Below are positions 54,287 through 62,523 of a DNA stretch of 64,000 bases, piece after piece. Under the pieces are notes generated by a model, which did no database searches, had not been told where the DNA came from, and saw only the letters and a list, made by a program, of their open reading frames with translations. Made by a program: the position numbers and the translations under genes. The stretch comes from Thiobacillus denitrificans (GTDB lineage: Bacteria; Pseudomonadota; Gammaproteobacteria; Burkholderiales; Thiobacillaceae), in NCBI GenBank assembly GCA_002343685.1, contig DDRS01000009.1:1-64000 (forward strand), written 5' to 3'. Positions within the stretch are counted from its first letter, which is position 1. Each line of letters starts with the position of its first letter.

Positions 54287-55348
54287 ATGTTATTTTCAGA
54301 GATCGACACGACCTACCTGGCCAACACAATCAAGGGCCTGCAGGGGAAAAAGCTCATCCTGTGGGGCGCTGGGCGGCGGCTCAAGGGCTTCGTCGAGCAG
54401 TACTGCGGCGACGGCAAGCTCCTGCCCACGCCTTACGGCATCTGCGACAGCACGCGGGAGATTGCCGAGACAACGCTCTGGGGCATCCCCGTCCTGCCCT
54501 TCAAGGACGTGCAGGCCATGCTGCCCAAGGACACCGTGATCATCATCACGGCCGGCCTGCTGGAACTGCAGGCCAGGGTGGTTGCAAGCGAGCTCTATTA
54601 TTTCCCGCTCTTCCATTGCCGGACCTTCGAGGTCTACGACTACCTGCAAAAAAACATGGACCAATGCGACCGGGCCATCGGCCTGCTCGCCGATCCGGTG
54701 TCGAAGAAGACCTACCGGGGCTGCATCGAAAACATCCTGTGCGGACGGCTCTGGGACCAGTCCCTCTTCAGCGCCAGTCCGTATTTCGGCAACGACCTCA
54801 ACGAACGGCTCGACGCGTCCGGCCAGCTCGTCTTTGCCGGCGCCTTCAACGGCAAGCATCTCGACCGTGCCCTCGAAAACAACCCGGCGATCCGCATCGC
54901 GGCCTTCGAGCCGAGCAAGACCTGGTCGGCCTATCTCCGGGAGAAATTCAAGGCCGAGCCACAGGTGACGATCCACAACAAGATCCTCTGGAGCGAGAAC
55001 ACGCTGCTGAGTTTCGACGACGACATGTCCAATTCCGGGCTTGACGCGCACGTCACTGCGGACGCGGCCAACAGCACCTACCAGCACGAAGGCGTCGCCA
55101 TCGACGACTATGTCGAGGGCAAGGTGTCGATGATCGCCCTCGACGTCGAAGGCTCGGAGCAACGCGTCGTCCAGGGCGCACATCGCACGATCGAACGCGA
55201 CCGCCCGCGTCTATGCCTGTGCCTGTACCACAATCTCGACGACTACTTCAGGATTCCGCTCATCATCAGCGAGCGCTATGGTTACCGCCTGCACGTCAAG
55301 CATCACTCCACGATCAGCGCGATCGAAACCGTCCTCTATGCGGTCTGA
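54287..55348 (+). CDS. FkbM-family methyltransferase with extra N-terminal domain
   Basis: A 353-residue protein. The C-terminal half is an FkbM methyltransferase domain with IALDVEGSEQRVVQGA. The N-terminal about 120 residues start GKKLILWGAGRRLKGFVEQY, a nucleotide-binding Rossmann-like pattern also seen in some glycan-modifying proteins. FkbM enzymes O-methylate sugars or polyketides. Confidence 0.88.
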   Translation: MLFSEIDTTYLANTIKGLQGKKLILWGAGRRLKGFVEQYCGDGKLLPTPYGICDSTREIAETTLWGIPVLPFKDVQAMLPKDTVIIITAGLLELQARVVASELYYFPLFHCRTFEVYDYLQKNMDQCDRAIGLLADPVSKKTYRGCIENILCGRLWDQSLFSASPYFGNDLNERLDASGQLVFAGAFNGKHLDRALENNPAIRIAAFEPSKTWSAYLREKFKAEPQVTIHNKILWSENTLLSFDDDMSNSGLDAHVTADAANSTYQHEGVAIDDYVEGKVSMIALDVEGSEQRVVQGAHRTIERDRPRLCLCLYHNLDDYFRIPLIISERYGYRLHVKHHSTISAIETVLYAV

Positions 55349-55365
55349 CTGCACGGCGTCCGCCC

Positions 55366-56517
55366 ATGCTTGATTTCGCGTTCTCCATGCCGACCCGGAT
55401 CCTGTTCGGGTCCGGCGCGCGATCGCTGCTGGAACGGGAGCTGGACGAACAGCCCGTTGCGAAGGTGCTGCTGGTCTATGGACGCGAAAGCGCGCGTCTG
55501 AATGGCAGCTACGACGACACGACCGGCCTGCTCGAAGCGCGCGGCATCGCGTACCTCGAGCATCCGGGATGCCGGGAAGACCCAGATGACGAATTCGTCG
55601 GCGCAGGCGCCGAACTCGCGCTCGATCACGGTGTGGATTTCGTCCTGGCGATCGGCGGCGGTTCAGTGATCGACGCCGCCAAGGCCATCGCCCTGCTGGC
55701 GGCCAACCAGGCACGCGACATCTGGGCCTATCACACGGCACGGCAGGACTTCACCGCGCCCGCACTGCCGCTCGGCGTGGTGCTGACCACCACGGGAACG
55801 GGCACCGAGGTCAACGGCGGCTTCGTCATCAGCCGCCGCGCCGACAACGAGAAGATCGCGTTCAGCAGCCTGTCCACGCGCCCGCGCTTTGCCTATTGCA
55901 ACCCCGACTACACGATCACGCTGCCGCCACAGGTGCTGGCCGACAACTACACCGACATCCTGTCCCATCTGCTGGAACAGTATTTTTCGATGGAGGACAG
56001 CACGGGAATCGTCGATGCGATCATTCTCGAAGCCATCCACTACCTGCTGAAAAACACGCCGGCACTGCAAACTTGGAAAGATTCGTACGGCTTCCGGGCC
56101 AACACCATGTTTGCATCGACGCTCTCGCTTTCCTATCTGTTTTCCTGCGGCAAGAAAGTCCCGTGGATCCTGCATTACCTGACCCATGCGCTGGCCGCCC
56201 GTCGCCCCATTTCGCATGGCGCATCGCTCAGGGTCGTCATGCCGGGCTGGCTCGTCTGGCTGTCGGGCAAGCCGGCCTATGCCACGCGTACACGCCAGCT
56301 TTCCGACAAGCTGGCGCTGTCCGATGCGTCCCAGCTAGGGCAGTATTTTCTCGATCACTTCGCGCTGATGGGCTGCGATCCGCATCCGCTGCTCAGCGAT
56401 GCGGAGAAGGCGCAGATGGTGGCGCGGCTGTCGACCGATACGGATTTTCTCGCCCGTGCAAACCTGGACGCGCGTGACCTCAGATGCATCCTCGACTGGA
56501 CGCATCATGCCTGCTGA
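55366..56517 (+). CDS. Iron-containing alcohol dehydrogenase
   Basis: A 383-residue group III dehydrogenase. NAD(P) motif GGGSVIDAAKAIA (98-110). Metal ligands D197, H201, H274 and H284 are in place (TDILSHLLEQ, THALAA, ISHGAS). Related to butanol dehydrogenases; probably reduces an aldehyde in the cluster pathway. The frame is open further upstream over the FkbM gene, but ATG 55366 aligns with the family. Confidence 0.92.
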   Translation: MLDFAFSMPTRILFGSGARSLLERELDEQPVAKVLLVYGRESARLNGSYDDTTGLLEARGIAYLEHPGCREDPDDEFVGAGAELALDHGVDFVLAIGGGSVIDAAKAIALLAANQARDIWAYHTARQDFTAPALPLGVVLTTTGTGTEVNGGFVISRRADNEKIAFSSLSTRPRFAYCNPDYTITLPPQVLADNYTDILSHLLEQYFSMEDSTGIVDAIILEAIHYLLKNTPALQTWKDSYGFRANTMFASTLSLSYLFSCGKKVPWILHYLTHALAARRPISHGASLRVVMPGWLVWLSGKPAYATRTRQLSDKLALSDASQLGQYFLDHFALMGCDPHPLLSDAEKAQMVARLSTDTDFLARANLDARDLRCILDWTHHAC

Positions 56518-56526
56518 TCGCTAGAT

Positions 56527-57636
56527 ATGAATAAGACCAAGATCCTGATCTTCCCGCTCGACATCGACGACGCCGACACCTTCATCCGGACCGCGAAGGC
56601 GCTGGGCATCGAGACCGTCGGCGCCAGTTCGGCCATGGCTGGCCCGGGCGACAAGGCGGTCGATCATTTCATCCGCCTGCCTTTTGTCACCGATCCCGCA
56701 TTCGACCGGGCCTTGCAGGACGCGCTCGCGCAGCACGCGGTGACGACGGTCCATGCGCCGCACCAGGGCGTCTGGCGCCACCTCGCCACGCTCCTCAAAA
56801 CCCAGCCAGAGCGCTTCCGCTTCACGCTCTGCGCGCCCGATCCGTTCTCGGCCACGCAGCAACGCTTTGCGCCACACGAGGCGTGGGCGGCGTCGCTCGC
56901 ATCCGGCACGCCGCTCGCCGGACTCGCAACACCCGAGTCGATCCGGCCAGCCCTGTCGCCCGCGCGTTATTCCGCGCTGCATCGCCAGTTCCTGAGCATT
57001 CCCGGCGATTCCGACATCGGGAAGCTGCGTGCCTTGTGCGACATTGCCCGCCTGCTGCCCCCCGGCGACTTGCTCGAGGTGGGATGTCTGTATGGGCGTT
57101 CGGCGTTCGCCCTGGGCTACCTGGCCAGTCAATACGCGCTGGGCAGCATGATCTGCGTCGATCCGTGGAACACCGCCGAACTGACCGACCAGGGCGCCGC
57201 CGCCGCCATCATCAATGCCGAGCTCGCCAACACCGACATCGACAGCGAAAAAATCTTCCGGGTATTCCTGAATGCCGCAGCCTTGCTCGACAACGTGGGG
57301 TATATCCGCGCAACCTCCGAGAAAGCGACAGGCCAGTATGAGGCGGCCATCCGCAGCGGCGCGCTGCACAGTCCCGAACTGGGCAGCATCCCGGTCAGCG
57401 GGCGGCTGAGCCTGCTGCACGTCGACGCCAACCATCGTTACGACCACGTGCAGCGGGACGTCGAGCTATGGAGTCCTTATCTCGTCGAGGGCGGCTGGCT
57501 GCTGCTGGACGACTATGTGTGGGCGTTCGGCGACGGGCCGCGGCGGGTAGGCGACGCGCTGCTCGGCAGTCCCCTCTACGATTCGGCGTTCGTCAGCGGC
57601 GACACGCTGTTCCTGCGCCGCACCGGCGTGCACTGA
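56527..57636 (+). CDS. SAM-dependent methyltransferase with pre-ATP-grasp-like N terminus
   Basis: A 369-residue protein. Residues about 170-360 form a class I SAM methyltransferase of the Methyltransf_24 type (GDLLEVGCLYGRSAFALGYL, LSLLHVDANHRYDHVQRDVE). Residues 1-110 (TKILIFPLDIDDADTFIRTA) look like the Rossmann-like first domain of ATP-grasp enzymes, but no ATP-grasp core follows. Last gene of the + strand cluster; convergent with the TPR glycosyltransferase, 10 nt apart. Confidence 0.8.
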   Translation: MNKTKILIFPLDIDDADTFIRTAKALGIETVGASSAMAGPGDKAVDHFIRLPFVTDPAFDRALQDALAQHAVTTVHAPHQGVWRHLATLLKTQPERFRFTLCAPDPFSATQQRFAPHEAWAASLASGTPLAGLATPESIRPALSPARYSALHRQFLSIPGDSDIGKLRALCDIARLLPPGDLLEVGCLYGRSAFALGYLASQYALGSMICVDPWNTAELTDQGAAAAIINAELANTDIDSEKIFRVFLNAAALLDNVGYIRATSEKATGQYEAAIRSGALHSPELGSIPVSGRLSLLHVDANHRYDHVQRDVELWSPYLVEGGWLLLDDYVWAFGDGPRRVGDALLGSPLYDSAFVSGDTLFLRRTGVH

Positions 57637-57646
57637 GGCGCGCGCC

Positions 57647-60124
57647 TCAACTGCTACACCATGTCCGCCACATCTCCCGGTAGGCGGCTTCCAGGTGGCG
57701 CGTGACGGTTTCCGGGCCATAGTTCGACGCACTCATCCGCTCGCGCAGGGATTGCCGGATTCGATCCAGCCCCGGCAGGTCCTGCGCCATCCGCATGGCG
57801 AGCTGGAAGTAGTCTTCCTCGTTGTGCGTGATGAATTCGCTCAGGCCGACACGCGACAGCAAGGGAACCGCGCAGCGCGACACCATGTGCTCGCCGGCGA
57901 GGGTGATGACCGGCACCCCCATCCACAGCGAGTGCATCGTGGTGGTGCCGCCGTTGTAGGGGAAGGGGTCGAGCGCCAGGTCGATCGTGTGATGCAGCGC
58001 CAGGTATTCGCTGAACGATATGCGCGGCTGCAGGATCAGCCGATCGGCTTTCACGCCCGCCTGGCCGAACCGTTCGATCACCCGTTGCCGGACGCCGTCA
58101 TCCGTTATGTTGCCAAGCATCAGCTTGGCGTGCGGTAGTGCTTCCAGGATCCGTGCCCACAGATTGACGACCGATGGGTTGATCTTGATCAGGTTGTTCA
58201 GGGAGGCGAACACGAAGCTGTCGGCGCTCAGGGCCGGCAGGGAATTGACGGGTGGACAGCCCGGTGCCGGCCGGTAGGCCACGCCCGAGTCCGGCATGCG
58301 TACCAGCGATTCGCTGTGGTAGCGCTCGGTCAGCCCGGGCGGGTCCATTTCCGCATTGGTGATCCGGTAATCCATCGCGGTCAGCCCGGTGGACCCGGCA
58401 TAGCCGATCCACGTGGCCTGCACCGGCGCCGGTTTACGGGCGAACACCGGCAGGCGGTTGTAACCGGTATGTCCGGACAGATCGACCAGGATGTCGATGC
58501 CGTCGGCGCGAATGCGTTCGGCGAGCTGTTCGTCGTTCATCTTCGAGCAGGCCAGCCAGTGGTCGGCGTGGGCGGCGATCTGCTCGGTATGGGCATCGCG
58601 CTTGATGTGGTTGTAATAGCAATAGATCTCCACCTGGGACTTGTCATGTCCGGCCAGGATCGGCTCAATGAAGAAGGCTACCGCGTGATTGTAGAAATCC
58701 GCGGAGACATACCCGATCCTGAGGCGCCGCTCGGGGTCGCGGCTGTTTGCGTGGGCCCGCCAATGCGCCTTGAGCGGAGTTTCGAAACGCTCGGCATAGC
58801 GCTGGTGTTCGCTGAATACTTCCGCCGGCGTGACGGTGTCCATGTACTGCATCGTATACAGCAGGTTGCTGTATGCGATCGTGGAATCCGGCTTGAACGA
58901 CAGGACCTGACGGTAACAGGCGATGGCCTCATCCAGCCTGCCTTGCGCCTGGAGCGTATTGCCCAGGCCGTTGTAGGCCTCGGCGAAATCCGGCTTGAGC
59001 AGCAGTGCCTGCCTGCCGCATGCGGCGGCCTCGTCCAGCTCGCCGCGTTCCCTGAGGGCCGTTCCCAGGCGGTTGTAGATCTCGGCGGAGTCCGGCCTGA
59101 TCGCGAGTGCCTGCCGGTTGGATGCAATGGCTTCGTCCAGCCGGCCCAGCGCATAGAACGCCTCGCCCAGATTACTGTAGGCCTCGGCGAAATCCGGCTT
59201 GATCGAAACGGCTTGCCGGCAGCAGGCGATCGTTTCGTTCAGCTTGTCCTGCTTCTGGAAAATGACGCCCAGGTTGTTGTAGGCCTCGGCGAAATCCGGC
59301 TTGAGCCGGATGGCCTGCTGATAGGCCTCGGCCGCCTCGTCCTGCTTGTCCTGGTCCTTCAGCACATTGCCCAGGTTGTTGTACGCGTCGGCATAGTCAG
59401 GCTTGAGTTCGATCGCCCGCCGGTAGTTGGCAGCTGCTTCGTCCAGGTCTTCCCGCTCCCTCAGCGCATCGCCCAGGTTGTAGTGCACTTCCACCAGATT
59501 CGAATCGAGCCGGAGGGCCTTGCGGTAGCTGGCGATCGCCTCGTCCAGCCGGCCTTGCGTCTGCAGCGCATCGCCCAGGTTGCTGTGCAGCTGGGCATAG
59601 TTCGGCGTGAGCGCGACGGCCTTGCGGTAGCTGGTGATCGCCTCGTCCATCCGGCCCTGTTCCTTGAGCGCATTCCCCAGGTTGTAATGGGCGTTGGCAT
59701 GATTGGGCTGCAGTGCAATGGCTTGCCGGTAGCGGGCGATCGCCTCGTCCAGCGCGCCTTGCGCCATCAGCACCACCCCCAGGTTGTTGTGCCCGTCAGC
59801 AAAGTTCGGCGCGATCTCGGTCACACTGCCGAGCAGGACGGCCGCCACATCGAGCATGCCGATCCGATACGCGATCATCCCCTGCATATGCAGGGCATCC
59901 GGATGATTGGGCGACAGTTGCAGGATCTGCTGGCAGACCGCGTCGGCCTCGCGCAACTGCCCGGCCTGGTAGTGCTCGGAGGCGCGCTGCAAGGCATTCG
60001 CGAGATCCATCGCCGCCGGAGCGGGGGAGGCGGGTTGCCCCGCCGTGAGCAGGCAGCACTGCTTGTACTTTTTTCCGCTTCCGCACGGACACGGATCGTT
60101 ACGCGCGATTTTCTGGGTTGTCAT
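57647..60124 (-). CDS. SEC-C/TPR/O-GlcNAc transferase (SPINDLY-like)
   Basis: An 825-residue fusion. Residues 8-24 are a SEC-C zinc motif (NDPCPCGSGKKYKQCC: C12, C14, C23, C24). Residues about 40-430 carry about eleven 34-residue TPR repeats of the type YNNLGxxLxxQGxLDEA. Residues about 450-825 are a Glyco_transf_41 catalytic domain with the His of GYVSADFYNHAVAFF and the Lys of LNNLIKINPSVVNLW. It should transfer a sugar to Ser/Thr of proteins. Converges with the aminosugar-like cluster, which may supply its donor or modify its product. The SEC-C addition is unusual. Confidence 0.92.
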   Translation of the reverse strand: MTTQKIARNDPCPCGSGKKYKQCCLLTAGQPASPAPAAMDLANALQRASEHYQAGQLREADAVCQQILQLSPNHPDALHMQGMIAYRIGMLDVAAVLLGSVTEIAPNFADGHNNLGVVLMAQGALDEAIARYRQAIALQPNHANAHYNLGNALKEQGRMDEAITSYRKAVALTPNYAQLHSNLGDALQTQGRLDEAIASYRKALRLDSNLVEVHYNLGDALREREDLDEAAANYRRAIELKPDYADAYNNLGNVLKDQDKQDEAAEAYQQAIRLKPDFAEAYNNLGVIFQKQDKLNETIACCRQAVSIKPDFAEAYSNLGEAFYALGRLDEAIASNRQALAIRPDSAEIYNRLGTALRERGELDEAAACGRQALLLKPDFAEAYNGLGNTLQAQGRLDEAIACYRQVLSFKPDSTIAYSNLLYTMQYMDTVTPAEVFSEHQRYAERFETPLKAHWRAHANSRDPERRLRIGYVSADFYNHAVAFFIEPILAGHDKSQVEIYCYYNHIKRDAHTEQIAAHADHWLACSKMNDEQLAERIRADGIDILVDLSGHTGYNRLPVFARKPAPVQATWIGYAGSTGLTAMDYRITNAEMDPPGLTERYHSESLVRMPDSGVAYRPAPGCPPVNSLPALSADSFVFASLNNLIKINPSVVNLWARILEALPHAKLMLGNITDDGVRQRVIERFGQAGVKADRLILQPRISFSEYLALHHTIDLALDPFPYNGGTTTMHSLWMGVPVITLAGEHMVSRCAVPLLSRVGLSEFITHNEEDYFQLAMRMAQDLPGLDRIRQSLRERMSASNYGPETVTRHLEAAYREMWRTWCSS

Positions 60125-60818
60125 GGCACATTAAGGGACGGAGGCGGAGCCGGTTCAGCGGCTATTGTAGCGATCCTTGGAGAGGACCCGCATGATCGTG
60201 GCGGGAATGAATGGAAACGTGGACCAATCGGCGCCGAACCGGCGGGCCGAAATGCGCTGTCTCCGTCTTCTGGCCGCCTCAAACCGCTATGAATACGCCC
60301 ATTCGCCAACTCATAGTCATTTCCTATATAAGTCATTGACATTAAGTCTTTGAAAATGGCAATCGCTTGATTGATGATTGGGGTCGTCAATAATTTCTGT
60401 TGCTGCGCCTCTCGGTTTTGTAACGTCTCGCTACGCGAAGGCGCCAGGATCGTTGACGTTCTGGAGGATCAAACAAAGATCCTCCCTAAGCAAGGAGGTT
60501 TTCGTACTGAAAATTAAGGATTCTTGGATGCGTTAAACGATGGCGTGAAGCCTTTTGCCGCGATACGTGTATTGGGCCGTGCGGCGTTTGGCCAAACCAG
60601 CCGGGATTCCCGGACAGAGGCATCACCCCGCCAGCTCAAGCGAACGCCACCACCGGATGTCCGGAGTGCCTGTCTTTCCAGCCTTTCACGGCGTGTCGAT
60701 AACAACGAATCGCCATGCCTTCCCACATGGGAAACCTCGCCGAGCTGCTAACGCTACTCCCCTTGATACGCATCAATGAATCCCCCTAATCGTTGATGGA
60801 CGCTTGCATGGAAACTAT
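60125..60818. other. Long intergenic region with two competing hairpins
   Basis: About 690 nt without a supportable gene. The part nearest the TPR gene (60315-60350) is AT-rich and may hold its promoter (TATATA on the minus strand). At 60463-60485 GGAGGATC and GATCCTCC form an 8-bp stem; the CCTCC of its 3' arm can instead pair with GGAGG at 60494-60498, which is followed by TTTT. The two structures exclude each other, as in attenuators. Nothing else was recognised. Confidence 0.45.
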
Positions 60819-61175
60819 ATGGTCAATCTAACGGAATTTGGGATAGTCGTGAGGAAAGCGAGGCTTGACGCCAAGGTGACCCAGAGCGAAATGGCGGCCG
60901 CATTGGGCGTGACCTCGGCTTTTTTAAGTAATTTGGAAAAAGGGCGAAGCAAAATCCCGGAAGAATGGGCAACGAGAATTGAATCATTCTTCAAGCATAA
61001 AGGCGTCGCCACGCCGAATCTGCGCAAACTGGCAGATGTGGCGAACCGCTCGATATCGCTGGAAGGCATGAACCCGCAGAAAGCGATGATGCTGGCTGCC
61101 TTCGCAAGGGCAAGCTTTTCCCAGCAGCAGATGGAAAAGTTCTCGCAATTGCTCGGCGAAATCAAAGAGAACTAG
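60819..61175 (+). CDS. Small XRE-type HTH protein
   Basis: A 118-residue protein with a helix-turn-helix (TQSEMAAALGVTSAFLSNLE, about residues 22-41) followed by a helical tail of unknown role. Similar in size to phage or plasmid regulators. GGAAA precedes the ATG. Stands alone, followed by a strong terminator. Confidence 0.8.
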   Translation: MVNLTEFGIVVRKARLDAKVTQSEMAAALGVTSAFLSNLEKGRSKIPEEWATRIESFFKHKGVATPNLRKLADVANRSISLEGMNPQKAMMLAAFARASFSQQQMEKFSQLLGEIKEN

Positions 61176-61246
61176 CCGAGGCTGATTGACGGATCGGAGT
61201 TGCCGTGCCTGCAAACAATCGCATGCGAAGGGCGGCAACTGGAAAT

Positions 61247-61276
61247 GAAAAAGCCCGCATTGTTGCGGGCCTTTTT
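61247..61276. terminator. Bidirectional terminator after the HTH gene
   Basis: AAAAA, stem GCCCGCA / TGCGGGC with a TTGT loop, then CTTTTT. Works in both directions. It resembles the terminator beside tRNA-Asn at 63674-63698 and may be the original chromosomal terminator of that tRNA. Confidence 0.85.
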
Positions 61277-61281
61277 GTATC

Positions 61282-61323
61282 TGGCTCCCTGATCGGAGAT
61301 CGAACAAGGGATCTGCGGATTTT
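61282..61323 (-). pseudogene. Degenerate 3' end of tRNA-Asn (att-type duplicate)
   Basis: From TGG at 61282 the sequence matches the 3' part of the intact tRNA-Asn (from 63708), 35 of 42 positions by eye, same orientation. On the minus strand it ends AGGGAGCCA and keeps a TTCGA T-loop, but the T-stem no longer pairs. It marks the far boundary of an element inserted at the tRNA 3' end. Confidence 0.7.
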
Positions 61324-61679
61324 AAATTGATTTAGCTAATTTATTGATAACGAACTCGCCTACGCGCGCTAGCGACAGCTGATTCTTGTCTCTTTTTCAC
61401 GTTTGATTCCCTAGTCGCTTCACCCCGAGTCTCCTGTCGGCCACAAGCGGTCATCCCAGCATTTCTCCCACAGTGGCCATTCGGTCCGGATTATCATTGC
61501 ATATGTGGACAGGCAGTTCCGATGAATCGACCATGAATCAAGCAGTAAGAAAACATGGACATGCTGTCTGGTGGATAGCTGTTAGCTTGCACTAGGCCAC
61601 ATTCCAGCGATCCGAATTCCCTTCTCGGCTTCGGCGCAACCGTTCCAGGGTATTCTCACGTATCCAGATAGGAGACCAC
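61324..61679. other. Non-coding gap inside the element
   Basis: About 355 nt between the tRNA remnant and the aminopeptidase gene. No open frame with family resemblance, no repeat, and no clear promoter were seen; probably decayed sequence. GATAGGAGA just before 61680 is the ribosome site of the next gene. Confidence 0.5.
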
Positions 61680-62426
61680 ATGACCATCGAAACCGAAGAC
61701 GATGTCGTCGCACTCAAACGCATAGGCAAGATCGTTTCATATGTCCTTCAGGAGATGCTCGACACTGCCGAACCCGGCATGACGACGCGCGAGCTGGATT
61801 CATTTGGTGAGCAATTGCTTGAAAGACACGGCGCACGATCTGCGCCCAGACTCACGTACGACTTCCCAGGCTCAACTTGCATCAGTATCAACGAAGAGGC
61901 CGCACACGGCATCCCAGGTGATCGAGTGATTCGGCCTGGCGACGTATTGAACGTCGATGTTTCTGCTGAGTTGGGAGGATACTTCGCCGATACCGGAGGA
62001 ACGAAAGTTGTGCCCCCGACCAACCCACAGAAGATGCGCTTGTGCCATGCTACCCGCACGGCCCTCAGACAAGCCATGAAGCAGGCCCGCGCTGGCCAGC
62101 CCATCAATGGCATCGGCGCTGCAATCCAGCGAACTGCGAAAACATACGGTTTCAAGATTATTGAGAACCTCGGTAGCCATGGGGTTGGCCGTGCGCTTCA
62201 TGAGGCACCCGAGCACATCGCTGGATACTTTGATCCGACGGACAGGCGCATCTTGAAAGAGGGCATGGTGATCACCATCGAACCCTTCCTCTCTACAAAG
62301 AGCCGCGTGGTGACCGAGGCGTCCGATGGATGGACCTTGGTTGGAGCACATGGCAACTTATCGGCGCAATACGAGCACACAATGATAATTACCAAGGGCG
62401 AACCAATAGTAGTCACTCAACACTGA
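61680..62426 (+). CDS. map: Type I methionine aminopeptidase (accessory copy)
   Basis: A 248-residue enzyme that removes N-terminal methionine. All five metal ligands are present: D93, D104, H167, E201 and E232, with H76 in the usual place. TAGGAGA precedes the ATG. It lies in the AT-richer element, not beside rpsB where the housekeeping copy usually sits, so it is probably an extra copy, either acquired or cargo. Confidence 0.93.
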   Translation: MTIETEDDVVALKRIGKIVSYVLQEMLDTAEPGMTTRELDSFGEQLLERHGARSAPRLTYDFPGSTCISINEEAAHGIPGDRVIRPGDVLNVDVSAELGGYFADTGGTKVVPPTNPQKMRLCHATRTALRQAMKQARAGQPINGIGAAIQRTAKTYGFKIIENLGSHGVGRALHEAPEHIAGYFDPTDRRILKEGMVITIEPFLSTKSRVVTEASDGWTLVGAHGNLSAQYEHTMIITKGEPIVVTQH

Positions 62427-62523
62427 GGGATCGTCGATGAAAGCTAACTCTTCCATCGAGTGAACTGGCCTTCGGCCCGTTACTCATATCGAACCTTAAG
62501 TTCAGCACGTTATTAGAGGATGT

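Noticed and set aside
55213..55365. N-terminal extension of the iron alcohol dehydrogenase
   Set aside because: The extra residues overlap the FkbM gene and do not resemble the family; ATG 55366 fits the dehydrogenase start.
59000..60000. Regular about 102-bp repeats considered as a CRISPR or satellite array
   Set aside because: Spacing of 34 codons and intact reading frame show they encode TPR units; no identical repeats with unique spacers.
58316..60292. A 658-codon + strand frame over the TPR transferase gene
   Set aside because: It simply mirrors the tandem TPR-coding repeats; its own repeats follow from them.
60121..60390. An 89-codon minus-strand frame overlapping the start of the TPR gene
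   Set aside because: No ribosome site, no family resemblance, Pro/Arg-rich end; probably chance.
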